NCBI GenBank assembly: GCA_002429385.1
Contig: DIZL01000058.1
Span: 154,440-218,439, forward strand
Origin: Prolixibacteraceae bacterium UBA6029
GTDB taxonomy: Bacteria > Bacteroidota > Bacteroidia > Bacteroidales > Prolixibacteraceae
Direction of reading: 5' to 3'
Length of the DNA stretch: 64,000 bases
This document shows, in pieces, positions 8,070-16,873 of the stretch; position 1 is the stretch's first letter; the number at the start of each line of letters is the position of its first letter. The position numbers and the translations under genes were made by a program. The notes beneath the pieces are model-generated. The model was given only the letters and a program-made list of their open reading frames with translations. It did not search any database and was not told the DNA's origin.

Positions 8070-8344
8070 GCTATACATTGCAACTCACTTCCGATGCCAT
8101 TCAGGATATTGATCGGCTGAAAAAAGCAGGAGATAAAGCCACTTTAAAGAAGCTTTCAGTTCTGTTGGAAGAACTAACCGAACACCCCCGAACAGGTACT
8201 GGACAACCCGAGGAATTGAAACACAACTTTTCGGGTTGCTGGTCACGAAGAATTAACGCTAAACACCGCTTGGTATATCGTATTGAAGAGGAACAAGTAA
8301 CTGTAATAATCCTGTATGCCAGTGGTCATTACAAGGATAAATAG
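8066..8344 (+). CDS. YoeB/Txe-family mRNA interferase toxin
   Basis: The 92-residue protein matches the YoeB branch of RelE-fold toxins: an Asp/Lys-rich first half with two helices, then GCWSRRINAKHRLVYRI and a C-terminal ILYASGHYKDK. The Arg, His and terminal HY residues correspond to the ribosome-dependent RNase site of YoeB. It would cleave mRNA at the A-site when free of antitoxin. It overlaps the antitoxin by 4 nt, the usual arrangement, and is followed by a terminator. Confidence 0.9.
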   Translation: MSYTLQLTSDAIQDIDRLKKAGDKATLKKLSVLLEELTEHPRTGTGQPEELKHNFSGCWSRRINAKHRLVYRIEEEQVTVIILYASGHYKDK

Positions 8345-8410
8345 CCTTTCCTATTAAAATTTTAGTTCTATAAGTTGTTATCGAAATTAACTGGATCAAC
8401 TTCTAAATTC

Positions 8411-8435
8411 AAGAGGCCAAAAGCCTCTTTTTTTT
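8411..8435 (+). terminator. Terminator after the toxin gene
   Basis: AAGAGGC and GCCTCTT pair around CAAAA, followed by a T tract of about eight residues. It closes the toxin-antitoxin operon before the restriction-modification gene. Confidence 0.8.
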
Positions 8436-8484
8436 ATGTAATTATGTTGTTATATTTCATAAATTAGGCATCTAAATTATCACT

Positions 8485-11268
8485 ATGGCATTAGGTTGGA
8501 ACGAGATTAAAGACCGAGCTCTGAAATTCTCAAAAGAATGGGCAGGCACATTTAACGAAAATGCAGATGCAAAGCCATTTCTGGTTGAGTTTTTCAATGT
8601 ATTTGGAATCAGTAACCGCAGGGTAGCATCGTTCGAACATCGGATTAAAAAGCTCGATGAGCATGATGGTTACATCGACTTACTCTGGAAAGGAACCATC
8701 CTCATTGAGATGAAAAGCCGTGGCAAAGATCTAAATAAAGCCTATCAACAGGCAAAAGATTACTTATATGGTCTAAAACAACACGAACTACCTAAGTATA
8801 TTCTTGTTTCCGATTTCGATATCTTTCGGCTCATCAACCTCGAAGAGGATACTGAAAGTACTTTTCACCTGAAGGATTTAGTGAATAATGTGAAACTGTT
8901 CGGTTTTATTGCCGGATATCAGCAGCAGTCATACAAAACTGAAGATTCAGTAAACATCAATGCAGCTTACCTGATGGGAAAACTGCATGATTCATTGAAA
9001 GATGCGGGTTACACTGGCCACGAATTGGAAAAATACCTGGTTCGTTTACTCTTCTGCCTTTTCGCTGAAGATACAACCATTTTTGAAAAAAGCTTATTTC
9101 AGGATTATATCGTAAATAAGACCAACGAAGATGGTACCGATTTAGGATTGCATTTGGCTCAGTTGTTTCAAGTATTAAATACCATGCCTGAAAACCGGCA
9201 GAAAACATTGGATGAAAGTATTACTTCATTTCCATACGTTAATGGGCAGTTGTTTGCCGAACAGCTTTCGTTCGCCTCATTCAATACAAAAATGCGACAG
9301 TCATTAATCGATTGCTGTGCGCTCGACTGGAGTAAGATTTCACCGGCTATTTTCGGATCCATGTTTCAAAGTGTGATGGACGAAAAGCAACGTCGTAATC
9401 TTGGTGCTCATTACACCAGTGAGAAAAATATAATGAAGCTTATTGGTCCATTGTTCCTCGATAAACTTTGGCAGGAATTCGAGAGCATAAAAGGCAATAC
9501 CAACAAGCTTAAACAATTTCAGCGCAAAATAGCATCACTCCGTTTTCTGGATCCTGCCTGCGGTTGTGGAAACTTCCTGGTAATTACATACCGCGAACTG
9601 CGATTACTCGAACTCGAAATTCTGAAGGTCTTACAAAAAGGGCAGCGGGTTCTTGATCTCGAATCATTGATGCAATGCAATGTCGATCGTTTTTATGGCA
9701 TCGAATACGAAGAATTCCCTGCGCAGATTGCCCAGGTAGCTCTTTGGTTAATCGACCACCAAATGAACATGCAAATTTCTCAGGAATTTGGGGAGTACTT
9801 TGTCCGGTTACCATTGCGTAAATCAGCCAAAATTGTTCATGGTAACGCACTGAGAACTGATTGGGACAGCCTGATTGATGCTTTACCATGGGAGAACGAA
9901 ACCGACAGCAAGCAATATAATTACATTCTCGGAAATCCTCCATTTATTGGAAAATCCATGCAAAACGGATCCCAAAAAAGCGATATGGAGCTAATTTTTA
10001 ATGGTGTAAATGGTGCAGGACTACTTGATTACGTTACTGCTTGGTACATTAAAGCATCTAAATATTTACAAAAACATAATGTTGAAAGAAATGAAAATGA
10101 TATAAATACCCGGGTTGCTTTTGTTTCTACTAATTCAATTGCCCAGGGCGAGCAGGTTGGGGTATTATGGAATGAAATGTTTAATCGATACCATATAAAA
10201 ATCCACTTTGCACATCGGACCTTTAAATGGGGCAATGAGGCGAAAGCAAATGCCGCTGTTCATGTTGTAATTATTGGATTCTCCAACTTTGATATCCCTG
10301 AAAAACTTGTTTATGAATATGATGAAATTAAATCAGAGCCCCATGAATTAAAAGTAAAAAATATTAATCCATACTTAATCGAAGGTAAAGATAGTCTAGT
10401 GATAAGTAGAAGAAAACCAATTTCAAATGTTCCAAGTTTGATGTATGGAAATAAACCAGTTGACGGTGGATTTTTAAGCTTTGATTCTGACGAAAAAAAT
10501 GAATTGATATTAAAAAATCCACTATCAGTCAAATATATATATAGACTATTTGGATCTCAAGAATATATAAATAATATTGAACGTTGGTGTTTATGGTTGG
10601 TTGATGCACTGCCTGATGAACTTCAAAAAATGCCTGAAGTATTAAAAAGAATTGAATCGGTAAGGATATCAAGACTAAATAGTACTAAAATGGCAACGGT
10701 CAGACTAGCAGAAAAGCCAACATTATTTGCTGAAATTCGTCAGCCTAAAAAGGACTTTTTGATAATTCCAAGAGTTTCATCTGAGAGAAGAAAATATATC
10801 CCAATTGGCAAATTAGGGAAGGATATTATAGTAAACGACCTTGTTTCAATTATTCCTGATTCTAATAATTTTCATTTTGGTATTTTATCTTCAATAATGC
10901 ACATGACCTGGGTAAAGTATGTATGTGGTCGGTTAAAAAGCGATTTCCGTTATTCCAATGATATTGTCTATAATAACTATCCTTGGCCAGAAAACCCCAT
11001 TGATAAGCAAAAAGAATCCATTGAAAATGCTGCACAAAAGGTTTTAGATGTTAGGGCAGAGTTTCCGAATAGCAGTCTGGCCGATTTGTACGACCCATTA
11101 ACCATGCCACCGGCATTGGTAAAAGCTCACAATGAACTTGATAAAGCTGTCGATCTGGCCTACCGGCCACAGGCATTTATCAATGAAACCAAACGGATTG
11201 AATTTCTTTTTGAATTGTACGATAAATATACGGCTGGGTTGTTTGCTGATGGGAAAAAGAAGAAATAA
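8485..11268 (+). CDS. MmeI-like single-chain restriction-modification enzyme (type IIL/IIG)
   Basis: The 927-residue protein combines restriction and methylation in one chain, close to MmeI (919 aa). An N-terminal PD-(D/E)XK nuclease has D65, E75 and K77, the same D-X9-E-X-K spacing reported for MmeI. A helical linker follows, then an adenine-specific methyltransferase with motif I DPACGCGNF (from residue 356) and motif IV NPPF (about 484-487). The region from about 620 is the target-recognition domain and the end is a helical C-terminal domain. Such enzymes methylate one strand and cut about 20 nt away. No separate specificity subunit is present or needed. The last 49 codons are echoed in a remnant at 14737-14886. 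Confidence 0.9.
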   Translation: MALGWNEIKDRALKFSKEWAGTFNENADAKPFLVEFFNVFGISNRRVASFEHRIKKLDEHDGYIDLLWKGTILIEMKSRGKDLNKAYQQAKDYLYGLKQHELPKYILVSDFDIFRLINLEEDTESTFHLKDLVNNVKLFGFIAGYQQQSYKTEDSVNINAAYLMGKLHDSLKDAGYTGHELEKYLVRLLFCLFAEDTTIFEKSLFQDYIVNKTNEDGTDLGLHLAQLFQVLNTMPENRQKTLDESITSFPYVNGQLFAEQLSFASFNTKMRQSLIDCCALDWSKISPAIFGSMFQSVMDEKQRRNLGAHYTSEKNIMKLIGPLFLDKLWQEFESIKGNTNKLKQFQRKIASLRFLDPACGCGNFLVITYRELRLLELEILKVLQKGQRVLDLESLMQCNVDRFYGIEYEEFPAQIAQVALWLIDHQMNMQISQEFGEYFVRLPLRKSAKIVHGNALRTDWDSLIDALPWENETDSKQYNYILGNPPFIGKSMQNGSQKSDMELIFNGVNGAGLLDYVTAWYIKASKYLQKHNVERNENDINTRVAFVSTNSIAQGEQVGVLWNEMFNRYHIKIHFAHRTFKWGNEAKANAAVHVVIIGFSNFDIPEKLVYEYDEIKSEPHELKVKNINPYLIEGKDSLVISRRKPISNVPSLMYGNKPVDGGFLSFDSDEKNELILKNPLSVKYIYRLFGSQEYINNIERWCLWLVDALPDELQKMPEVLKRIESVRISRLNSTKMATVRLAEKPTLFAEIRQPKKDFLIIPRVSSERRKYIPIGKLGKDIIVNDLVSIIPDSNNFHFGILSSIMHMTWVKYVCGRLKSDFRYSNDIVYNNYPWPENPIDKQKESIENAAQKVLDVRAEFPNSSLADLYDPLTMPPALVKAHNELDKAVDLAYRPQAFINETKRIEFLFELYDKYTAGLFADGKKKK

Positions 11269-11307
11269 CGATATTTTTAAATAAGATTGATATCAACACA
11301 AAATAGT

Positions 11308-12987
11308 ATGGCTCAATATGAACGCTCAATAAAGATTGCATTAAATAAACTCACTGGTGAGATTCTGGATGCAGATGAAGTTTTTGATATAACAAAAGAA
11401 GCATTCGAAATAAGACGCAAGTATCATGAAAAAAGCTTATTGCTATCATGTTTTGAATGTGAGCAGGATTTGATGGTCTCAGGAAGTAAATATGACAGAT
11501 TACATTTCAAGCATAAACCCGGGCATGATTACTGTATTCTATCAGATGGTCAACTTTCACCTGAAGAACATGAGCTATTTACTGCAATTTTAAAATCAAA
11601 AGAAAGCAACCGACATAAGGACCTAAAAAATAGAATCGGAAAATCACTGTATAATGTAGAAGGAATTGAAAGAAATTCCATTGCAATAGATAATAAATTT
11701 ATTATCCGGGGTAATGAAAAAAGAAGACCAGATGTGTATTGTATTTACAAAGGAAAGGAACTTGTCTTTGAAATCCAGCTATCTGATTTATCACTCGGTT
11801 ACATATTAAGTCGCTATGAGTTTTACAGAAAATATGGGATGTATTTGATATGGATTCTGGATAATTTTGACATTCATAATCAAGGTACTTTAGAAAGAGA
11901 TATCAAGTACCTTTCTAAATATGAAAACTTTTTAAAGCTAGATGAGGATTATAAAGACTTTTCTTTAGAATGTGATTACAAGATACCTTACTTAACGTTT
12001 GACAATAAACTTCAAACGAAATGGAACAATAAAACTATTTCTTTAGATCAATTAAATTTTGATGATGAAGATTTTCAAGTTTATTTTTACAACCTCAGCG
12101 ACAATAAAATAAAAACTGCGATTTTACAAAGAGAAAAGGCTACTGAAATAAAAGAAGCGGAGAAAAAAAGAATTGAGATTCAAAAAGAAAGTGCCGCAAT
12201 AAATAAGGCTACAGAGATTATTAAAGAGATAAAACAGTTAAGAGTTAATAAGTCTGTGAATTTTAATTCTGCCATAGACCTAATAAACCAGCTTGATGAA
12301 TTTGAATTACAGATTCTAAATACGAGATTAGGATTTACTGATAAAAACAAAATAAAAGAACCTCCCTTATTAAAGTGGCTTAAAACTGCACATATTGATG
12401 ACATACCTTTCATTGAATTCATTATAAATTGTTCTGAAATTGACCTTGATGTGAATGAAACAGATATAGCTGGCAAATCTGCATTACAGTTACTCATGGA
12501 GATAAAATACGCTGATTTTTATAATCCAATAGCTTCTTTATTTAAACGTGGTTATATACTTACCATTGCGGATAAGGATTTTATTCTAAACCTTAATCTT
12601 GAATTTGAAAGGAAAAATGACATCTATGTTTATGATCTTTACAACAAACTAACAAATAAAAATTTAGTCTATTCTGTATTTAAGCATCGTAAGCTTCTAT
12701 TTATAATTGAATCGGCACGGATAAAAGAAATTATTGGTTTTAATTATAAAAAAACTGAATGGATAGCATTTGCCAACAATGCTATCCAATATTATGATGA
12801 ATATTGGGAATATATAGAAATAGCATTTAAAGGGTTTGGACTTTGGGATATTTTGATTAGTGAGGACAGAAAAGGTACTTTTGAAAAGAAGGTACAAGCC
12901 TTTTATGCAAACATGAAAAGACAAAAGTTTGATTTTGATGTAGTGTTTAAAGATCTTTATCCTGAGTTAAATAACTTCAATACTTAA
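11308..12987 (+). CDS. CoiA-like nuclease protein (DUF6035-like) with ankyrin-like C-terminus
   Basis: From the ATG at 11308 (preferred over TTG 11287) the product is 559 residues. An N-terminal zinc-finger-like module has C48, C51, H67, H73 and C76. A CoiA-type PD-(D/E)XK core follows, with R-P-D at 140-142 and E-I-Q at 155-157, then SLGYILSRYEFYRKYG, typical of competence CoiA and DUF6035 proteins. A charged coiled-coil linker (about 265-315) leads to helical repeats resembling ankyrin (SALQLLMEI). This gene and the next two are visibly AT-richer than the flanking phage genes. A DNA-cleaving defence effector is inferred; no assay-level evidence. Confidence 0.7.
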   Translation: MAQYERSIKIALNKLTGEILDADEVFDITKEAFEIRRKYHEKSLLLSCFECEQDLMVSGSKYDRLHFKHKPGHDYCILSDGQLSPEEHELFTAILKSKESNRHKDLKNRIGKSLYNVEGIERNSIAIDNKFIIRGNEKRRPDVYCIYKGKELVFEIQLSDLSLGYILSRYEFYRKYGMYLIWILDNFDIHNQGTLERDIKYLSKYENFLKLDEDYKDFSLECDYKIPYLTFDNKLQTKWNNKTISLDQLNFDDEDFQVYFYNLSDNKIKTAILQREKATEIKEAEKKRIEIQKESAAINKATEIIKEIKQLRVNKSVNFNSAIDLINQLDEFELQILNTRLGFTDKNKIKEPPLLKWLKTAHIDDIPFIEFIINCSEIDLDVNETDIAGKSALQLLMEIKYADFYNPIASLFKRGYILTIADKDFILNLNLEFERKNDIYVYDLYNKLTNKNLVYSVFKHRKLLFIIESARIKEIIGFNYKKTEWIAFANNAIQYYDEYWEYIEIAFKGFGLWDILISEDRKGTFEKKVQAFYANMKRQKFDFDVVFKDLYPELNNFNT

Positions 12988-13027
12988 ATAAAACAACTCG
13001 CCTATCTTATATAAAACAACTCAATAT

Positions 13028-13696
13028 ATGATTCAAGCATACCCGACAAAACACGGAACAGGAGTCGCTATATTTGGTGATTATGGAGATTTAAATGCAT
13101 TGTATGAAACTGTTCATAAAATTGCAGACTCCTTAGATGAAAGTAATAAGTTTCAAAAAGGGCAGCATCAATTATTAATGAACTTAGCCTATGAAATTAG
13201 AAAAGCATTTTCCGGAAATCGGCTTAAAGAGAAATTCATGTATGATGGAGATGGTGAAAGTGTTGGTTTTTACGGATTTCAAATTGTATGGACTGACATA
13301 TTGATTTTCATAAGTGTATTAAGACACAATGCCGGCTATTTCCAAACAAACAAACTTCATCAAGGCTCGTTGTATTATCTTGAATATATCGTTGAGAAAG
13401 CTTTATTTGAATATGATGTTGTAGGAGCAAATAATATTAAAGATTTTATCGCTCAAAGAATTAATATTCAGGATATCTGTGTCTTTCAGATTTATCAATT
13501 GTTACACATTAAATTTGTTTCAGAAAGGCCAGGAAAAGCCAGATTTAGGAAAATACCCGATTTTATTAATAATCATTTTTCATCCAGATCAATCGAATAT
13601 ATAGAATTTATAGCCTCATTAAAAGATATGGCCAAAAAACAGAATGGTGATATTACCGATTTGGAATACACTGAATTTCCTGATATAAAATGGTAA
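13028..13696 (+). CDS. Unknown protein paired with the PIN-like gene (possibly DUF6904-like)
   Basis: The 222-residue product opens with a short beta-rich segment (TKHGTGVAIFGDYGDLNALYETVHKIAD) and continues as helices. The N-terminal phrase resembles DUF6904-type Bacteroidota proteins, which I cannot confirm. It overlaps the PIN-like gene as ATGGTAA, so the two are probably translated together, as in toxin-antitoxin or effector-regulator pairs. Very AT-rich. Confidence 0.65.
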   Translation: MIQAYPTKHGTGVAIFGDYGDLNALYETVHKIADSLDESNKFQKGQHQLLMNLAYEIRKAFSGNRLKEKFMYDGDGESVGFYGFQIVWTDILIFISVLRHNAGYFQTNKLHQGSLYYLEYIVEKALFEYDVVGANNIKDFIAQRINIQDICVFQIYQLLHIKFVSERPGKARFRKIPDFINNHFSSRSIEYIEFIASLKDMAKKQNGDITDLEYTEFPDIKW

Positions 13697-14649
13697 AAAG
13701 AGATTTTAAAATAGTGTATTTGGATCAGTTTGCAATCAGCAATTTAGTGTTTTCTAATGAAGAGATTTGGAAAGATTTAAAATTGCTTTTGGAGCAAGGA
13801 GTTAAAGAAGGAAAATTACGATGTCCGATTCCTTATGATCATTTTTTAGAAACACCTCAGGCTGAACCTGAAAAGGCAAAAAAAATTGACGACTATTTTT
13901 CAAGTATTTCAAACGGGTTAGTTTTTAAATCAACTTTTCACATAACTTCTCAGCTTATAATTTCAATGCTTAGAAAGAATAACTTAACTGTTAATACATT
14001 CATCGGTAAATTAAAAAAAGAAAAAATACTATCTGAAAAAAGAGAATTTGACTTTTTTTATGACCGGAAGCAAGAATTTGATCAAATGATTGCAGAAGGT
14101 GCGAATGTTTCAAATAGTTTTAGAAATATTACCCATAATCAGAAGATTGAAAAGAAGACTAAAAAAACAATGTACGATGCAATCTACCACATTTCCACAC
14201 AGGAATTTGTAGCAAGATTGAAGGACCTGATAAAAGATGGCAACATTGTTATTCGGGGTGATAGTTTTTCCTTTATGGATATTCCGAATTGGATTGATCA
14301 GACAATTTTCAGATTGATCAATATTCACAGAATGGATGTTAAGGAAACAAAGAAACTATTATCAATTATTCAGGAATATGGATTTAGTAAGATTGCTCCT
14401 CTTGATATTCGCTTTTCACTCTACGCCATTATGTCAATAGAAAGTAAAAAAGAAAATGCTGGAGATCACATTGACATTGAACGAATTGCTGCAGGTTTGC
14501 TTATATCTGATTATTTTTTAATTGACAGGCAAAGGAAGTCTGAAATCATTGAATTAGTCCTTGATAAAAAATATCAAACAAAAGTGTATTCTGGTTGCAA
14601 GTTAGATATATTAAGTTTAATCAATGAATTGAAAATGATATTAAATTGA
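13690..14649 (+). CDS. PIN-like domain protein, putative nuclease effector
   Basis: The 319-residue product begins VYLDQFAISNLV, a motif shared by PIN-like RNases in which the Asp (residue 12) would coordinate metal; further acidic residues (D54/D55 region and DIERIAAG near the C-terminus) could complete the site. It overlaps the upstream gene by 7 nt. PIN domains are common toxins in toxin-antitoxin and abortive-infection systems. Neighbours are a CoiA-like nuclease and an MmeI-like enzyme, so a defence role is likely, but substrate and partner are unknown. Confidence 0.65.
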   Translation: MVKRDFKIVYLDQFAISNLVFSNEEIWKDLKLLLEQGVKEGKLRCPIPYDHFLETPQAEPEKAKKIDDYFSSISNGLVFKSTFHITSQLIISMLRKNNLTVNTFIGKLKKEKILSEKREFDFFYDRKQEFDQMIAEGANVSNSFRNITHNQKIEKKTKKTMYDAIYHISTQEFVARLKDLIKDGNIVIRGDSFSFMDIPNWIDQTIFRLINIHRMDVKETKKLLSIIQEYGFSKIAPLDIRFSLYAIMSIESKKENAGDHIDIERIAAGLLISDYFLIDRQRKSEIIELVLDKKYQTKVYSGCKLDILSLINELKMILN

Positions 14650-14707
14650 AACTACCAAATGAAGAAATGAAATCCATGGAAAATGGAATTAAAGATTTTC
14701 GGTAAAA

Positions 14708-14730
14708 GGTAGAGATTGCAAATCTCTACC
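14708..14730. repeat. Perfect 10-bp hairpin just before the methyltransferase remnant
   Basis: GGTAGAGATT (14708-14717) and AATCTCTACC (14721-14730) are exact inverted copies around GCA. There is no T tract, so it is not a standard terminator. It lies 7 nt before the homology to the MmeI-like C-terminus begins, and may mark a recombination end. Confidence 0.6.
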
Positions 14731-14736
14731 AAATAT

Positions 14737-14886
14737 GTCAAGGCACACAATGAATTGGATAAAGCTGTTGACCTGGCATACAGACCACAGGCTTTTATCA
14801 ATGAAGCCAAGCGGATTGAATTCATTTTCGAATTGTACGATAAATACACAGCCGGACTGTTTGCAAAGGATAAAAAGAAAAAATAA
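14737..14886 (+). pseudogene. Remnant: last 49 codons of a second MmeI-like gene
   Basis: This 150-nt piece aligns without gaps to 11119-11268, the end of the MmeI-like gene. By direct comparison 123 of 150 bases and 45 of 49 residues agree, and both end in KKKK plus TAA. Most differences are silent, so the two copies diverged as functional genes before this one lost its 5' part. It has no start codon or promoter of its own. It is best read as the stump of a resident methyltransferase left when the upstream genes were exchanged. Confidence 0.85.
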
Positions 14887-14928
14887 TATATAACACTAAA
14901 TTGGCTTCTGCCTCTTTGGTGTTATATA
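14887..14928 (+). terminator. Terminator following the methyltransferase remnant
   Basis: TATATAACAC (14887-14896) pairs with GTGTTATATA (14919-14928), with further A/T pairing inside. It directly follows the remnant's TAA and was probably the terminator of the original resident gene. Confidence 0.65.
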
Positions 14929-14975
14929 TTCGAAACTTTCGACTCTAATTAAACCACTCGAATGCATAATTTAAA

Positions 14976-15239
14976 ATGAAGAAGATGAGAAATGATAAAA
15001 TAATTGATCCTGAGAATATTGATGATATTCTAGTTGCTCGAATTGAGAACTGGATATACCAAACAAAATGTCGTAAGTGTGGAATGATACATGATTGGTA
15101 TTTTGCTTCGAGAAGTACTGTCGAATGGGATGTTTTTTCTTTTGCGATGAACGATTATATCAAAGAACCGAGACAGTTTTATTGTAGCTGTTGCGTCCGA
15201 AAAACTGTACAAGAAATTATCTCCTATAACGAACCTTAG
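14976..15239 (+). CDS. Small zinc-ribbon-like protein
   Basis: The 87-residue product has CRKC near residue 32 and CSCC near residue 75, the two knuckles of a zinc ribbon, separated by an aromatic, acidic segment. ATG codons at 14976, 14985 and 14988 make the exact start uncertain. It lies between the methyltransferase remnant and leader cassette B and ends in a terminator. Function unknown; nucleic-acid or protein binding is plausible. Confidence 0.65.
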   Translation: MKKMRNDKIIDPENIDDILVARIENWIYQTKCRKCGMIHDWYFASRSTVEWDVFSFAMNDYIKEPRQFYCSCCVRKTVQEIISYNEP

Positions 15240-15270
15240 AATTCATTATTCATATATCACAACTTCCAAA

Positions 15271-15292
15271 GCGGCTCCCGCCTCTTTTTTTA
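15271..15292 (+). terminator. Terminator after the zinc-ribbon-like gene
   Basis: GCGG-CTC-CCGC hairpin followed by CTC and a run of seven T residues, 31 nt after the stop codon. Confidence 0.55.
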
Positions 15293-15302
15293 TTTCCTTT
15301 TT

Positions 15303-15520
15303 TGCGGAGTGGGTATCTCTCTCACTCAATTTTGCCCCGAATTTATTGATCACATCCCGGAAAAGTCAAGGGTAATACAAGCGGCCTTCGTTTGGTGCCT
15401 GGACAGTATAGCGTGCCGAAGGCCGCCCTTGACTAGAATCCGGTCTGCTCAATGTGCAATTGGCTCAAAATTAATTGGAGAGCCAGCCTACAAAAATCCA
15501 CAGGGCAGTGGTGACAAACA
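15303..15520 (+). promoter_or_regulatory. Repeated structured leader RNA with promoter, copy B
   Basis: GCGGAGTGGGTATCTCTCTC and CAATTTTG (15327-15334) form the promoter, nearly the same as in copy A. P1: CCGG 15357-15360 with 15440-15443, GTCAAGG 15365-15371 with CCTTGAC 15427-15433. An exact 10-bp stem, 15381-15390 with 15417-15426, extends P1. P2: CTGCTC 15445-15450 with GGGCAG 15503-15508. P3: GGCTC 15462-15466 with GAGCC 15480-15484. GGGCAG again ends 12 nt before the ATG. Confidence 0.85.
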
Positions 15521-15994
15521 ATGCAAACAAATTTATTTACTCCCATGCCAATGTACAATTCAACTTTGGCAGAAATTGAGATCAGTTACAAACCAAAGTA
15601 CAAAGCATCAGAACTACAAAAGGTGGTTACTTCCGCTGATGCATACTGTTGTTTAAAGGATGTTTTTCCAAGCTTGGATTACAGGGAATACTTTTACATA
15701 CTTTGTCTAAATCGAAATAACAAGGTATTGGGATACTGCCAGATTTCAGCGGGTGGACTCACTGGCACAATGGCTGATGTACGAATGATTATGCAAACAG
15801 CTTTGAAATCAAATAGCTGCTCAATTATTTTAAGTCACTGTCATCCGAGCGGAAACCTGGAACCCAGTGAAGCCGATAAAGATTTAACCAAGAAGATTCA
15901 GGAAGCTGGCAAGGTTCTCGACATTGCGGTTTTGGACCATCTGATTATTACTTCTGAATCATACTACTCTTTTACAGATGAAGGTAAAATGTAA
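15521..15994 (+). CDS. RadC-like JAB/MPN+ domain protein
   Basis: The 157-residue protein is the catalytic JAB half of RadC without the helix-hairpin-helix part. It carries the metalloprotease-like signature H106-x-H108-P-S-G ... S116-x-x-D119. Despite the DNA-repair name, the biochemical role of RadC proteins is unsettled; short versions are frequent on plasmids, conjugative elements and prophages of Bacteroidota, often next to anti-restriction genes. The start at 15521 is supported by its exact 12-nt distance from the leader. It is the only gene of cassette B. Confidence 0.85.
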   Translation: MQTNLFTPMPMYNSTLAEIEISYKPKYKASELQKVVTSADAYCCLKDVFPSLDYREYFYILCLNRNNKVLGYCQISAGGLTGTMADVRMIMQTALKSNSCSIILSHCHPSGNLEPSEADKDLTKKIQEAGKVLDIAVLDHLIITSESYYSFTDEGKM

Positions 15995-15998
15995 GAAG

Positions 15999-16018
15999 AT
16001 GGCTTCGGCCATTTTTTT
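15999..16018 (+). terminator. Terminator of leader cassette B
   Basis: ATGGC (15999-16003) and GCCAT (16008-16012) pair around TTCG, followed by T residues and GTTCGCT to 16025. It matches the ends of cassettes A, C and D. Confidence 0.85.
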
Positions 16019-16099
16019 GTTCGCTTATGAGGGATCCATAAATTTTATATTAATACCTTCTCTTCTTTTTCATTATTTTGATGATGTTCAGCCTACTAC

Positions 16100-16399
16100 A
16101 TAGAAATTCTTGTTACACTCAAATTAGTGGATAAAGTTATTGATCGCCATCCGGAAAAGTCAAGGCTTTGGGTTTCGCCTATTCTGATCTACAAAAACAA
16201 CACTTCGTGCTAGTTCAGCTTTTTGCCTGGTCGTACCGATCTTGTTTCGGGACCTGTCAGCACACATACGTACTCAAAGCAAAAACCAGACATTCGGCCT
16301 TGACAAGAATCCGGTTGGCTCAATGTTGATTATCCATAATTTAATTTTAACAGGCGAGCCAGAAGCCAAAATAAGACCTCAGGGCAGAGGCAAAATGTT
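16100..16399 (+). promoter_or_regulatory. Repeated structured leader RNA with promoter, copy C
   Basis: P1: CCGG 16151-16154 with 16311-16314, GTCAAGG 16159-16165 with CCTTGAC 16298-16304, enclosing the longest variable arm of the four copies. GGCTC 16317-16321 pairs with GAGCC 16356-16360 across a longer loop, so P2 and P3 may compete here. GGGCAG 16382-16387 ends exactly 12 nt before the ATG at 16400. The phrase CAGACATTCGGCC in the variable arm recurs in copies A and D. Confidence 0.8.
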
Positions 16400-16774
16400 A
16401 TGGGTAAATCAAATGTTGCAGAAAAAACAGCCACAATTGCTGAAGTAGTTGAAGTAGTAGAAGTTGCTCCAGTTTTGACCATTGTGAAAGACGAAGTCGA
16501 AGCACCGCGAAAGCTGACTCTGGATGAAAGGATTCAAAGAGTAGAAGACTTATCATTGCTGATCGACCGTTGGAAAACGTTGAATGATTCACGTCGTAAG
16601 TTGCAAACCTTCCAGATCGGAGCTGATTCTCTCAGTTCTGTGATCAGTTTGCGCGATTCAAATGGCAATGAGTTCAAAACTTCCAACTCAGCAGTGATAA
16701 CCTCTGTTATCGACGAAATGAAACGAACCCTGGATGTGAAAATCAAAGATGTTGAAGAGCAAATTAACCTTTAA
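16400..16774 (+). CDS. Hypothetical coiled-coil protein of leader cassette C
   Basis: The 124-residue product has a Val/Glu-rich N-terminus (residues 10-30), then two helical segments separated by a short loop with a SLRDSNGNEFKTSN turn; both ends look coiled-coil. No family recognised. An earlier out-of-frame ATG at 16395 is passed over: the leader geometry (12 nt after GGGCAG) selects 16400. It is the only gene in its transcription unit. Confidence 0.75.
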   Translation: MGKSNVAEKTATIAEVVEVVEVAPVLTIVKDEVEAPRKLTLDERIQRVEDLSLLIDRWKTLNDSRRKLQTFQIGADSLSSVISLRDSNGNEFKTSNSAVITSVIDEMKRTLDVKIKDVEEQINL

Positions 16775-16781
16775 CGAAGAG

Positions 16782-16804
16782 TGGGGCTTACGCCCCATTT
16801 TTTT
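16782..16804 (+). terminator. Terminator of leader cassette C
   Basis: TGGGGC (16782-16787) pairs with GCCCCA (16792-16797) around TTAC, followed by seven T and GTTCGCT ending at 16811. Confidence 0.85.
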
Positions 16805-16873
16805 GTTCGCTCAGGTTTGACATAGATTCTGAATTGGGAAATTAATAGTTAAAAGATTATTTATACCTTTAAC

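Noticed and set aside
6797..16399. Leader elements considered as integron attC sites or IStron/HEARO-type mobile RNAs
   Set aside because: No integrase, no RYYYAAC/GTTRRRY core, no transposase or HNH endonuclease; the fixed distance to start codons instead suggests 5' UTR control.
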